A stretch of DNA of 45,806 nucleotides from a virus. The DNA lies in the IMG/VR virus record IMGVR_UViG_3300025314_000037, positions 1 to 45,806 of that record; one strand, written 5' to 3'. Positions within the stretch are counted from its first letter, which is position 1. Each line of letters begins with the position of its first letter. Below, in pieces: positions 22,571 through 31,117 of the stretch. The position numbers were made by a program, and so were the translations under genes. A model generated the notes under the pieces. The model ran no database searches, was not told the DNA's origin, and worked only from the letters and a program-made list of their open reading frames with translations.

Positions 22571-23635
22571 TCAAGCAACAGAAGGATTACGCTTAAATCT
22601 ATTTCTCAATTTAGTTGCTGGTGACTCTTCCTCTATAACAGGAGGTGATAACTTTAACTTTGAGCAAATATATACCTTCAACTGAGTATCATCCAGAGAT
22701 GCTACTTCGTTTTCATTCACAGTAAGATATTCCATTATATTTGATAACATGCCGTCTAATTCCTCTGTTGTAGCTGCCATCACTTGTGAATAAGTATAAT
22801 CAAATTTATGCTCATGTGGAAGGTTAAAAGTTTGTTTTTCTTCTTCTTTTTTCTCCATTCCTCTAGTTTGAGTAGTGTTATTAATAACAGATTCTTGTTT
22901 AACTACATCAGTTTCAGCACTTTCTGTTGGTGTTTTTCCATGAAGAACTTTATAAATATAATCATAATCATAATATTTTAAAATTGAAGGCAACGGATAT
23001 TTTTTAACATACTCCAACCATTCATTATATTTATCAGCATCATCCGACAATGATGAAGAATCTTCACATTTTTGTGCTAAATATTTTCTATGTTCTTTTG
23101 TGCCCTCAGTTTTAAATGATATGTCACAACCAGTATCAGGATTTTGCACAGGTTTTGCTGAACCTGTTCTTCTGTTAACAGCCACAGCGCACACTGTGGT
23201 ATCAAATTGTAGGGGTGTTGCCCAAAGCATCGGGCCGTCTTTCTCATTATCCCTATCAATTAACCATTGTAATACTCTCGGAACAACTCTTATACTATGT
23301 GCATATTTTTGGTCAGTAGTTTTAGTTATTTCTTCACAAATAGGACAATTTCCTATTTTCATTTTATTTAAACATAAATAAGCATTATTATCAGCACCAA
23401 TACCATAATGAACATAAATATCAATGCCCCAATGATCTGCACCGTCCCAAAATGGTGGCAATGGTCTAAAACAATGTCCCTTATCTTTATTATTGTCTTT
23501 AACTTTAAACCATTTAACATCAGGAACATTTACAAAACTGTCCCAATCATTATCACCTTTGCCTCTGTTTTTTATATTTTCTGAACTAATTTCTTTAAAA
23601 GTAAATTTCTTTTTTCCATCACTTCCGAATGTCAT
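22571..23635 (-). CDS. gp32-like single-stranded DNA-binding protein
   Basis: 354 residues. The zinc site is recognisable as His76, Cys88, Cys97 and Cys100 (IYVHYG..., AYLCLNKMKIGNCPIC), spaced almost as His64/Cys77/Cys87/Cys90 of T4 gp32. The core FRPLPPFWDGADHWGIDIYV is typical of the family. A polar, Glu-rich C-terminal region replaces the acidic tail, though the last residues are basic (LRNRFKRNPSVA). It coats ssDNA and coordinates polymerase, helicase and recombinase. ATG at 23635 follows AAGGAG. It probably heads the recA segment. Confidence 0.88.
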   Translation of the reverse strand: MTFGSDGKKKFTFKEISSENIKNRGKGDNDWDSFVNVPDVKWFKVKDNNKDKGHCFRPLPPFWDGADHWGIDIYVHYGIGADNNAYLCLNKMKIGNCPICEEITKTTDQKYAHSIRVVPRVLQWLIDRDNEKDGPMLWATPLQFDTTVCAVAVNRRTGSAKPVQNPDTGCDISFKTEGTKEHRKYLAQKCEDSSSLSDDADKYNEWLEYVKKYPLPSILKYYDYDYIYKVLHGKTPTESAETDVVKQESVINNTTQTRGMEKKEEEKQTFNLPHEHKFDYTYSQVMAATTEELDGMLSNIMEYLTVNENEVASLDDTQLKVYICSKLKLSPPVIEEESPATKLRNRFKRNPSVA

Positions 23636-23681
23636 TATTTTTCTCCTTCTTTTCTAAAAATTATAAAATAAAAATTATATA

Positions 23682-23888
23682 TTAAACACAATGTGAAAGT
23701 CTAGTTAATTCTATATCTGGTCTGGCATCTTTTAATAGCTTTTCCACATACCAGTTTCTGTTTGTTTTAGTTATAACATAATAAGAATTACCCCCATAAC
23801 CGTATTGTAACATGACCACTATTCCTAAACAACCAAGTGGTGTTAATACTTCTTGTCCTAAATCAAATTTAAAATTTATAGATTTCAT
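23682..23888 (-). CDS. Small SH3-like protein (68 aa)
   Basis: Starts MKSINFKFDLGQEVLTPLGC, a beta-barrel-like pattern (DLGQEV...GIVVMLQYGYGG...YYVIT) also seen at the N terminus of 19995-20450. It touches the preceding gene (1-base overlap). Function unknown; the glycine/tyrosine-rich loop is notable. Confidence 0.6.
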   Translation of the reverse strand: MKSINFKFDLGQEVLTPLGCLGIVVMLQYGYGGNSYYVITKTNRNWYVEKLLKDARPDIELTRLSHCV

Positions 23889-24406
23889 TATAAAATTGGA
23901 ATTTTTTTAGATGAACTTTCACTAATTAACTTTCTATTTTCTTTCAATCTTAATTCTTTAACTCCTTCTTTACTTTGTCCCACATTTAACATAAAATAAT
24001 TAGATTTATATTGTTCAGTCAAAGTATCTAATTTTCCTGATTTTATATATAAAGACTCTTTGACATTTTTTAATAAATTACATTTTAATTTTAGCTCTAA
24101 ATACTTTCTTGATATTGCTTTATAATCCCCATTAATAATTACCATTTGTTTTATTTTAGGATCAGAAGTTTTTGATTCTTCAGCTTCTAGTGATTTTTTA
24201 TATTGTATTGCTAATTCCGCATACATTTCTTCTTTATCTAACTCTATAGAATCTCTTTCTCCCTCTAAATAAGATATTAATTCCCCAACTATATCATAAA
24301 TATTTGATATTTCAACACATTCTTTATCTAATTCAAATTTATTAATATTTAAAATATCTTGTTTTATTAAACCATGTTCGGCTAATAATGAATCAATTGA
24401 TGTCAT
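23888..24406 (-). CDS. Helical protein, possible recombination mediator (172 aa)
   Basis: Almost wholly alpha-helical, with long charged heptad stretches (LEGERDSIELDKEEMYAELA and on). It lies immediately upstream of the SSB region and near recA. In T4 the helical UvsY loads the recombinase on SSB-coated DNA; position and helical character suggest an analogous role here, but I see no diagnostic motif, so this is an inference only. Confidence 0.5.
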   Translation of the reverse strand: MTSIDSLLAEHGLIKQDILNINKFELDKECVEISNIYDIVGELISYLEGERDSIELDKEEMYAELAIQYKKSLEAEESKTSDPKIKQMVIINGDYKAISRKYLELKLKCNLLKNVKESLYIKSGKLDTLTEQYKSNYFMLNVGQSKEGVKELRLKENRKLISESSSKKIPIL

Positions 24407-24636
24407 TGTTTATCTCCTTTTATTTCTTCATTTTCAGTAAAAAAATCAATAATAATAATTTCATTTTTTTCATCTGGTTGGTCTATTAATACAATTTTAG
24501 CATCATTTGGAACATCTTCTAACATTTTAACAAGGTCAAATTTTCTTTGAAATAGTTTAAAAGTTACCCTATGTATTGTTTTTAAAATTTTCATTTCTGC
24601 AAGTTTTGTATGCCCAACTTTATATTCTATCTTCAT
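24403..24636 (-). CDS. Hypothetical protein (77 aa)
   Basis: Starts MKIEYKVGHTKLAEMKILKT and overlaps the next gene by 4 bases (ATGA). The second half is beta-like with a run of isoleucines (EIIIIDFF). Not recognised. Confidence 0.6.
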   Translation of the reverse strand: MKIEYKVGHTKLAEMKILKTIHRVTFKLFQRKFDLVKMLEDVPNDAKIVLIDQPDEKNEIIIIDFFTENEEIKGDKQ

Positions 24637-24641
24637 ATTTT

Positions 24642-24902
24642 TTATTTTTCCTTATTAATTATATTACAATAACGTTTTGTTATTTCTTCATAAATAATAT
24701 CTCTTATATAAACAACAGCTTCTATATGTGAATACTTAAAATATTCCATAACTTTTTCAATCAATGCAGAATTATCCCTACACGCTAACCTATTAATTGA
24801 TTTTGCAATTTTGCATAAATCCTTATCAAACAAAGAATGAACATACTCGTTAGGAGTCATTAAATCTATTATACTGTTTGTACCTGTTTCATCATTCTCC
24901 AT
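24642..24902 (-). CDS. Hypothetical protein (86 aa), possible paralog of its neighbour
   Basis: Starts MENDETGTNSIIDLMTPNEY. The C-terminal helix YIRDIIYEEITKRY resembles VRESVYKEAAKRW in the adjacent gene (24908-25252), preceded in both by an aromatic Phe-Xaa-Tyr, suggesting an old tandem duplication. Function unknown. Confidence 0.6.
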   Translation of the reverse strand: MENDETGTNSIIDLMTPNEYVHSLFDKDLCKIAKSINRLACRDNSALIEKVMEYFKYSHIEAVVYIRDIIYEEITKRYCNIINKEK

Positions 24903-24907
24903 AATTT

Positions 24908-25252
24908 TTATTTTTTCTCTTTTTTACAACAATTTTTCATTCTGTTCATCCATCTTTTGGCTGCTTCTTTATATACACTTTCTCTAACACATAACAAAGA
25001 AATGTTAAAAGTATAGCTAAATTGCTCACTAATTAATTGTGCTAATGAATTTATCTTTTCTTCTTTTTCTTTTTCCTTATTAGTATAATCAGATGTTTCC
25101 TGACTAATCACTCCTTCCAACAAACAAAGTATAGATATAGTTAAAAATATAAGAAATTTATCAGTATTTTGTAATTCATCATAAAGTTCTATAGGAATAA
25201 TTGCATATTTATCTAATTTTATAGTAGCTTCATCTTCCCCAAAACTGAACAT
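24908..25252 (-). CDS. Hypothetical protein (114 aa)
   Basis: From ATG at 25252 (MFSFGEDEATIKLDKYAIIP). A hydrophobic stretch (FLIFLTISILCLLEGV) sits at about residues 34-49, then a helical charged part. The frame continues upstream through REGQKEP to a TGA and, beyond it, to an ATG at 25321 with its own short frame. So the original start may have been upstream and cut off by a nonsense codon. A usable AAGG lies about 14 bases before the ATG. Confidence 0.55.
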   Translation of the reverse strand: MFSFGEDEATIKLDKYAIIPIELYDELQNTDKFLIFLTISILCLLEGVISQETSDYTNKEKEKEEKINSLAQLISEQFSYTFNISLLCVRESVYKEAAKRWMNRMKNCCKKEKK

Positions 25253-25273
25253 AGGTTCTTTTTGTCCTTCTCT

Positions 25274-25321
25274 TCATACAATCATACAATTAGTAATTTG
25301 TGAGTTCTTTTTTTTATTCAT
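25274..25321 (-). CDS. 15-codon upstream frame, leader or broken N terminus
   Basis: ATG at 25321 follows GAGGATA and encodes MNKKKNSQITNCMIV before TGA. It is in the same frame as the 24908-25252 gene, seven codons upstream of its ATG. Either a leader peptide coupled to that gene or its former N terminus interrupted by TGA. Confidence 0.35.
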   Translation of the reverse strand: MNKKKNSQITNCMIV

Positions 25322-25335
25322 AAGTTTATATATCC

Positions 25336-25527
25336 TCACTTAATTAAACTAGGAAGAGAGCATAAAAAAGGATTAGATATTATTCTATTAATTTTATTTA
25401 ATTCTTTTACACAATCATTTAATGTTACTATTATTTCATTAATTTTTACAAAAGTTTTGCTCATATCTACATAATCATCCCCACTATGGTCTATTTTTTC
25501 AATAGAATTTAATATATTATTACTCAT
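25336..25527 (-). CDS. Small helical protein (63 aa)
   Basis: ATG at 25527 (MSNNILNSIEKIDHSG) lies inside the last codons of the clamp-loader gene, with GGAGGGG about 11 bases upstream; the in-frame GTG at 25545 lies next to that binding site and is not preferred. Heptad-like helix (VKINEIIVTLNDCVKELNKI). In T4 the small clamp-loader subunit gp62 follows gp44; this protein is in the equivalent place but much shorter, so equivalence is only a guess. Confidence 0.55.
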   Translation of the reverse strand: MSNNILNSIEKIDHSGDDYVDMSKTFVKINEIIVTLNDCVKELNKINRIISNPFLCSLPSLIK

Positions 25528-26473
25528 GGAATATAGCCCCTCCACATGCCACTGTTAGTGTTGCCCAACCAGTATTTTCATATATTGGTTTAGTAAAATT
25601 ATTTAAAATAGTTAAAAATTTAATTGCATTTTTATTATCACCAGAATTTAAAGCACATGCACTGAAGTAATTAGCCATATTTATTCTTATAAATTCAGGT
25701 TGTAGTTTTTGTTCTTTTAAATTTTTTAGTATACCAGCTATATTTGACCATTGAGATTTGTTCATTACAGCTTTACATAACTCAATAACTTCATTATTTT
25801 CTTCTGTTGATTCAATTAATTCTGCTACTTCTTCTTTAGTCTTACACGCCCTACATTGAGACAAATAACTCAAAGCCTGTCTAGGACTGCCTGTAGATTC
25901 CTCAGATATTAATTTTAAACAATCATCACCTAATTCTAAATTTTCATTTTCTTTCACTAATTTTAACAAATTATATACTTCTTTAGAATCTACAGGCTTT
26001 AAATTATATTTATGGCATCGTTGATTTGTTACGGCTTTTGGAACTTTAGCACCATCAGTAGTACAAAAAACAAAATAAACATGAGTAGGAGGCTCTTCTA
26101 AGGTTTTTAATATAGAATCCCAAGCAGCAGAAGAAAGCCTATGTGCCTCATCAATTATAATAAATTTTATTGGATTTGAACCAAATCCGGAGTATTTCAA
26201 ACAACTTAATAAATCTTTCATTGCATCAACACCTGAAAGCATCCCAGCATCATATTCAGTTATGTTACAATAATCACAGCCAAGCTCTTTTGCAATAATA
26301 CGAGCAAAGGTTGTTTTTCCAAAACCTGGCTCACCCACAAACATAAAACCATGTGGTAATGTTTTTTTATTTTTGAACAATTCTTTTAAAGATAATACAA
26401 TATTCTTATGTCCTATAATCTCATCTAAATTTATTGGTCTGTATTTTGTTATATATGTTTCAGTAGTCATCAA
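25520..26473 (-). CDS. Clamp-loader ATPase subunit (DnaX/RFC/gp44-like)
   Basis: 317 residues, AAA+ family: YITKYRPINLDEIIGH opening, Walker A GEPGFGKTT (47-55), Walker B DEAH (108-111), sensor 1 CTTDGAK, and sensor 2 GSPRQALS. Loads the sliding clamp encoded at 30026. The arginine-finger segment reads NQRCHKY where SRC is usual, a mild deviation. Transcribed from the promoter at 26505. Confidence 0.88.
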   Translation of the reverse strand: MMTTETYITKYRPINLDEIIGHKNIVLSLKELFKNKKTLPHGFMFVGEPGFGKTTFARIIAKELGCDYCNITEYDAGMLSGVDAMKDLLSCLKYSGFGSNPIKFIIIDEAHRLSSAAWDSILKTLEEPPTHVYFVFCTTDGAKVPKAVTNQRCHKYNLKPVDSKEVYNLLKLVKENENLELGDDCLKLISEESTGSPRQALSYLSQCRACKTKEEVAELIESTEENNEVIELCKAVMNKSQWSNIAGILKNLKEQKLQPEFIRINMANYFSACALNSGDNKNAIKFLTILNNFTKPIYENTGWATLTVACGGAIFHE

Positions 26474-26504
26474 AGTAACCTTTCTTATTAAAACTTGATA
26501 ATGA

Positions 26505-26532
26505 ATTATATCTTGAAAGTTGAATTTGTCAA
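26505..26532 (-). promoter_or_regulatory. Strong sigma70/SigA-type promoter
   Basis: Perfect TTGACA and TATAAT with a 16-base spacer, about 30 bases before the clamp-loader start. The downstream part is identical over 16 bases to the 20505 promoter (TATAATTCATTATCAA), including the TAAT-TC-ATTA dyad. Confidence 0.85.
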
Positions 26533-26562
26533 GCCAAAATCTTTAAATTATTATTAATTTTT

Positions 26563-26739
26563 TCATCTAAGCCAGTTTTTAAAATATTTTTTGCTTAAAG
26601 AAGAATCTATTTTTGTTACACCTTCTAATTTTTTTACTTTTATTTTTTTAGCACCTTTTAATTGCTCTTTATTAGCTTTTTTAAATTTTCCTACTTCCCA
26701 TTCAATTCCATTTAATGTAATATATTTTTTATTTTTCAT
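26563..26739 (-). CDS. Small lysine-rich protein (58 aa)
   Basis: ATG at 26739, TGA at 26563. Begins MKNKKYITLNGIEWEVGKFK and is strongly basic (about one residue in three is Lys). Lies just downstream of the DNA polymerase gene, before the 26505 promoter. Probably nucleic-acid binding by charge; no family recognised. Confidence 0.6.
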   Translation of the reverse strand: MKNKKYITLNGIEWEVGKFKKANKEQLKGAKKIKVKKLEGVTKIDSSLSKKYFKNWLR

Positions 26740-26750
26740 AATTTAATAAT

Positions 26751-29294
26751 CTAATACGTAAAATTAGTAGTATCATAATCTTTATACTTAACCAAATCCC
26801 CCCAAGAATCCCCTATAGCTACTTCAACTCCTAAAGGAACATTAATAAAATCAAAACATGGATTACATATTTCTCTTGTTATTATTTCAATGTCTTCTTT
26901 TAAACTGTCTTCTGGTAAATAAAATGAAATATCATCATGTATATTTAAAATAGGTTGAAATCTTTGTTGATTTATTTTTACTGCATATTTAGATAATCTA
27001 TTCATGGCTCTAACAACTATATCTGATGCGTCCGCTTGTGCACCCGTATTAAATAATTCATTTTTGCTTACAGGTGCTCTTCTTTTTCTTCCAAATAAAT
27101 TTTCTACATAACCATACTTATTATAAATTTTTATTATTTTATTTTGGTGCTCTTTAATTCCGTCATGTAATTCAAAAAATCTGTTATATAACTCTTCTGC
27201 TATTTCCAATGGTACATTTAAATATCTAGCTATGGCTTTAAAAGACGCACCATAAATAACAGGAAATACAACTAGATTTTTAATCTCATCCCTAACTTTT
27301 TTTAATTTAACTTTATCTTCCGCCAGTTCTTTAACATTTTTAACACCTGCATATTTGGGATATAATTTAGTTAATTCTAATGCCCATTCTTTGTGTGGAT
27401 CATATCCTTTTATGATGGCATCACACATTTTTTTATCTTTTGATGCCATAGCTATAACTCTATATTCTGCTTGTGCTAGGTCTACAGCAACAAATTTATA
27501 TCCTTTGGGGGCAATAATGATATTTCTTATATGTTTATTTTTCTTTTTCGGTAAATTTTGCAAATTTATATCTGATGAACTCAAACGACCTGTACTTGTA
27601 AAACAATGATTAAATTGTGTTCTTAGTAACCCATCGCTATCAATTAGTTTAGGTATAGGTTTTACATATTTAATCATTAGAGTGTTTAATTCTCTGTACT
27701 CCAGCATTAATTTACAAAATTCATCTCCTTTATCAGCAAAATCAGCCAAAACAGATTTATCTGTGCTATATTTATCTTCATGGGAATCTTCTAATACATC
27801 TTCCTTTTCTTTATATGAATAAGTTTTCTTATCTAATTTTAATTGTAAAATATCTGTTAATAGTTTTCTTATATGTGGAATAGAATTAATATTAATTTTT
27901 CCAAATGCTCTCTCATATTTAATTACTTCTTCCCTTGATTTTATTTTTTGTGTGATAACATTAATTTGATTAGTCAAATCTGCATCAAATTCTTGCATTT
28001 TACTTGAAGAATACAATAATCCTTTTTTCTGTACAAGGGCTAACATTTTTCCAGTATTAACTAATTCATCATAAACATTCTTTAGTTTCTTATCTAATTG
28101 TTTTACTAATACCTCATGCAATAAAAATGTATATTTAGCATCCAATCCATTATATAATAAAACATCTTTCATCTTTTCTTGCTCTAACTTAGCTCTGTCT
28201 AAATTAGATAAGGGTTTTAAATTAAAACCAAAATTAAGCAAACACTGATAGTCTAATGATAACCCTCCCTTACGCTCATCTAAGACATAAGCCATAGCAT
28301 AAGTATCTTCCCAATCAGTGTTATAAACAATGTCATCACCAAAGTAATACGCAAACCACTCCAATTCAAATTTGAGATTGTGAACCGCCTTTACACCAGA
28401 ATTATATAAAAAATCTTTAAGTAATGGTATTGTTAATTCATTCAGATTAAAAGCAAGTGTAGTATCATAATTACTAATAGCCACACTAAGCAATTTACCT
28501 CCATTATAAGGTTTGAGTGCAGTTGTCTCTATATCAATAGCAATTAATGGCACTTTAGAAAAATCATATAATATATCTTTTAAATCTTGAATATTAAACT
28601 CATTATAAATTCTAGTAAAAATACCATCATTATATCCTTTTTCTATGTATATTGGCTCATAATAATTTTTATCTTCTAAGAAATTTTTAACATTTTGTAT
28701 ATCTTGTCTAAATACTTTGTCATATTCCGTTTCATTCCCCCATTTGCTTTGTTTTTTTAAAACGTAAGAAGGGTGTAATATAGGAAAATACCAACAAACA
28801 TGATTCCCAAATTTAACTGGAAATTTTCTTCCCCTATTTAAAGTAATTCCAGTTATACCCACTACCTGTTTTAATGGAATATTGCCTGTTCCTACAATTA
28901 TTTTTGGTTTTGTTTCTTCAATGTCTTTTATTAAACTATTTTTGCAACAATTTAGTTCTAATTCATTTAGTGCAGAATTTCCTGCAAAACATTTTACAGA
29001 ATTATTAAATCTTATTGTTTTTTCATAATATTCCCCAAAAGCAATATATAATTCATTCCTTAATAAAGTTCCACCCTTATCACTAAATTGTTTATTTTTA
29101 ATATTATCTTCATAACTAGGAGATTCACCAAGTATATAAACTTTAGGGGAAACAGAACCAGATGGAAGCATATTAGGGTGTTTTTGTTCTATTTTAGTCA
29201 AAGGACACACCAGGCATTCATGCTTAAGAGCTAATTTGCTTAATGTATCAAAATTTCCAGATTTTTTGGACTCCTCTGTAAAAAAGAAAGACAC
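26751..29294 (-). CDS. polA: Family A DNA polymerase with N-terminal uracil-DNA-glycosylase-like domain
   Basis: 847 residues in three parts. Residues 1-200 match Fe-S (family 4-like) uracil-DNA glycosylases: Cys27, Cys30, Cys102 and Cys116/117 as cluster ligands, GESPSYEDN as the water-activating motif, and LHPSY near 174. Residues about 245-430 are a DEDD 3'-5' exonuclease (IDIETTAL, Asp254/Glu256). The rest is the PolA fold: DLAQAEYRV (motif A), a motif-B helix ending VIYGASFKAIA, and IHDDISF (motif C, with HDD where HDE is usual). Replicative polymerase of this phage. GTG at 29294 follows AGGAATAAAATAA and touches the previous stop. Bacillus phage SPO1 has a comparable fusion. Confidence 0.92.
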   Translation of the reverse strand: MSFFFTEESKKSGNFDTLSKLALKHECLVCPLTKIEQKHPNMLPSGSVSPKVYILGESPSYEDNIKNKQFSDKGGTLLRNELYIAFGEYYEKTIRFNNSVKCFAGNSALNELELNCCKNSLIKDIEETKPKIIVGTGNIPLKQVVGITGITLNRGRKFPVKFGNHVCWYFPILHPSYVLKKQSKWGNETEYDKVFRQDIQNVKNFLEDKNYYEPIYIEKGYNDGIFTRIYNEFNIQDLKDILYDFSKVPLIAIDIETTALKPYNGGKLLSVAISNYDTTLAFNLNELTIPLLKDFLYNSGVKAVHNLKFELEWFAYYFGDDIVYNTDWEDTYAMAYVLDERKGGLSLDYQCLLNFGFNLKPLSNLDRAKLEQEKMKDVLLYNGLDAKYTFLLHEVLVKQLDKKLKNVYDELVNTGKMLALVQKKGLLYSSSKMQEFDADLTNQINVITQKIKSREEVIKYERAFGKININSIPHIRKLLTDILQLKLDKKTYSYKEKEDVLEDSHEDKYSTDKSVLADFADKGDEFCKLMLEYRELNTLMIKYVKPIPKLIDSDGLLRTQFNHCFTSTGRLSSSDINLQNLPKKKNKHIRNIIIAPKGYKFVAVDLAQAEYRVIAMASKDKKMCDAIIKGYDPHKEWALELTKLYPKYAGVKNVKELAEDKVKLKKVRDEIKNLVVFPVIYGASFKAIARYLNVPLEIAEELYNRFFELHDGIKEHQNKIIKIYNKYGYVENLFGRKRRAPVSKNELFNTGAQADASDIVVRAMNRLSKYAVKINQQRFQPILNIHDDISFYLPEDSLKEDIEIITREICNPCFDFINVPLGVEVAIGDSWGDLVKYKDYDTTNFTY

Positions 29295-29456
29295 TTATTT
29301 TATTCCTTTCTGTATCATCAATTCCTTGCTTTCCATTATTAAATCTATTTTTTCAAATAATACAATTTTAATAAAATCAATAACGTCATCTGGAATAGTA
29401 TTATTATTAACTCTTAAAAATACAATAATATCCATAATTTCTTTTTTAGTTGCCAT
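29295..29456 (-). CDS. Small helical protein (53 aa)
   Basis: ATG at 29456, TAA at 29295 immediately before the polymerase GTG, so translation is probably coupled. The product (MATKKEIMDIIVFLRVNNNT...) is helical and ends MESKELMIQKGIK. Unknown function; the tight linkage hints at a link to the polymerase but no more. Confidence 0.55.
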   Translation of the reverse strand: MATKKEIMDIIVFLRVNNNTIPDDVIDFIKIVLFEKIDLIMESKELMIQKGIK

Positions 29457-29523
29457 ATTTTGATTCTTTCCAAATCTCAGCTAGTATTTATATATAGCCT
29501 TCATTATTATCCTCTGATAATTT

Positions 29524-29667
29524 TCATTTTAATATATCTTTTAATGTGGTTACTATGATGCTTACAATTCCTATAATGGCAAAAAATATGATAAAACTAT
29601 CTATTAAAATGTATAAAAACTTTAATTCCCCCCACTTATTCTTTTTAATAACTCTTATTTTTTTCAT
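29524..29667 (-). CDS. Small single-span membrane protein (47 aa)
   Basis: ATG at 29667 with AAGGAG in the end of the preceding tiny frame. MKKIRVIKKNKWGELK is a positively charged cytoplasmic N terminus, followed by a long hydrophobic span (FLYILIDSFIIFFAIIGIVS). Unknown role. Confidence 0.55.
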   Translation of the reverse strand: MKKIRVIKKNKWGELKFLYILIDSFIIFFAIIGIVSIIVTTLKDILK

Positions 29668-29717
29668 CAAAATACTCCTTGATATTTTTCAATCAATTCC
29701 TTAATTTTTTCTTCCAC
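29667..29717 (-). CDS. 16-residue peptide coupled to the membrane protein
   Basis: GTG at 29717 follows AAAGGATAAC; the frame encodes VEEKIKELIEKYQGVF and ends TGATG, overlapping the next start. It may be a leader that couples translation to 29524-29667. The DNA between 29718 and 29804 shows only weak, startless open stretches. Confidence 0.35.
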   Translation of the reverse strand: MEEKIKELIEKYQGVF

Positions 29718-29804
29718 GTTATCCTTTCTGAAATATTAGGCTGTAAGTGAAGATCCCATAATTTAAGTTCCAAACTTTAACTGTATAACAACTTACAACC
29801 AAAA

Positions 29805-29990
29805 TTATTTTGTATTTCCATTAAGTTTTACCATCATTTGTACAATAATTCCACCAATTATGGGCATTACTATAATCCAAAACCAACTTTTTGGTGATAG
29901 TCCCCATCCATAAATAGCAACACAAATATTAATTCCAATAGTAATTGCTAGAGCTATTATAATAATTATAAAATTTTTTGTTAATTCCAT
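29805..29990 (-). CDS. Membrane protein, two transmembrane segments (61 aa)
   Basis: AGGGGGTATT precedes the ATG. Two hydrophobic spans (FIIIIIALAITIGINICVAI and WFWIIVMPIIGGIIVQMM) are separated by a short GWGLSPKS loop. The shape resembles small phage holins or spacer proteins; function not shown. Confidence 0.65.
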   Translation of the reverse strand: MELTKNFIIIIIALAITIGINICVAIYGWGLSPKSWFWIIVMPIIGGIIVQMMVKLNGNTK

Positions 29991-30025
29991 AATACCCCCT
30001 TATTAATAAATTTATTTTAAGATTG

Positions 30026-31117
30026 TTAGTCTTTTATATAAAAAGACCCCAATAAGTGCAAATAATTTCCTTCTTTTCCTACTATAACAACTCTATTTGT
30101 TTCTTTTATGAATTTTATAAATGTTACGTTATTTAATAATTGTTTTAATAATTCTACATCAACTTTAAATGCACCCATAGTCACAAGAACTTTTGTATCT
30201 AAAATATCTTCATAATTTCCTAATTTTCCCACAGCTTTAATTTCAATATTATCAGTTATATTAAATTCAACAAATTTTTCTGACAATCCATTCAAAAACA
30301 AATTACAATTATTAACAGGATTTTTAAAATCATTACTTAAATAACAATCTGTATTATCAATAGATATATCAGTAAATTGTTCATAATTTAAAAATTTCAC
30401 ATCAGCAAATAATTCAGTATATAATTTTATATTCTTAAATTTTGTAACAGTCTCAGCATCAGTAACTTCTTCCCCCAAATTTATTTGAAATTTAGTAGAT
30501 ATATACTTATCAGAAAATGACATAGTGCATGCTGAGTCACTAATTGTTTTATTAAATATTTCACAAAATCCTCTAGGAAGCATAATTTTAAAATTTTCAT
30601 CCGATGTAACCTCTTCTTGTAGCTTATATTTAGCTATTCTGTTACCATCAGTTGAATATAAACAATTATTATTAAATGTTATACCGTATTGATTAATTTT
30701 TGTATTATCCAAACTAGCAGAAATCAGACATTTTTTCATTCCAACAATAAAATCATTGTTTATACTTATTTGTATTTCAGGTCTTGTTTCTGGTTGGGTA
30801 TAAATAAATTTATCAATAGGAATCATCTCTAAATACGCTGTAGCCTTACCTATTTTAACTTTTACCTTACCCTCCATCTGAATAATATCAATTGTATCAC
30901 TGTATACATCTTCAATAAAATCACACAATAATTTACCAGGAATGGCACAATTAAGCCCTGTTTCATAATCAATAACCATTGATTCTATTCCATTAAAAAC
31001 AAGAACTTTATTATCCTTAAAACAAATATGGGATAATATGGGAATTAAAGAATTTGAAGAAAGGCACATTTTTGTGTATTTTAATATTTTTTTTAGTTCC
31101 ACAGTTTTTAAAATCAT
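30026..31117 (-). CDS. dnaN: DNA polymerase sliding clamp (DnaN/beta-like)
   Basis: 363 residues, the normal length for a beta clamp, with the three-domain pattern: MILKTVELKKILKYTKMCLS...SLIPILSHICF at the N terminus, a central domain with YGITFNNNCLYSTDGNRIAK (the conserved 'STDGxRL' turn), and a C-terminal domain. It encircles DNA as a ring and tethers the polymerase; loaded by 25520-26473. Its presence along with PolA-type polymerase and a gp44-like loader is a mixed replication set. Starts directly after the noncanonical-start gene at 31118. Confidence 0.85.
   Translation of the reverse strand: MILKTVELKKILKYTKMCLSSNSLIPILSHICFKDNKVLVFNGIESMVIDYETGLNCAIPGKLLCDFIEDVYSDTIDIIQMEGKVKVKIGKATAYLEMIPIDKFIYTQPETRPEIQISINNDFIVGMKKCLISASLDNTKINQYGITFNNNCLYSTDGNRIAKYKLQEEVTSDENFKIMLPRGFCEIFNKTISDSACTMSFSDKYISTKFQINLGEEVTDAETVTKFKNIKLYTELFADVKFLNYEQFTDISIDNTDCYLSNDFKNPVNNCNLFLNGLSEKFVEFNITDNIEIKAVGKLGNYEDILDTKVLVTMGAFKVDVELLKQLLNNVTFIKFIKETNRVVIVGKEGNYLHLLGSFYIKD

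Noticed and set aside
23077-23259. Short frames inside ssb, polA, recA and others on either strand
   Set aside because: They lie wholly within well-supported genes and have no binding sites or protein-like composition.
29718-29804. A further small gene (open frame ending IFQKG)
   Set aside because: No start codon or ribosome binding site and only about 28 codons after the first TTG.
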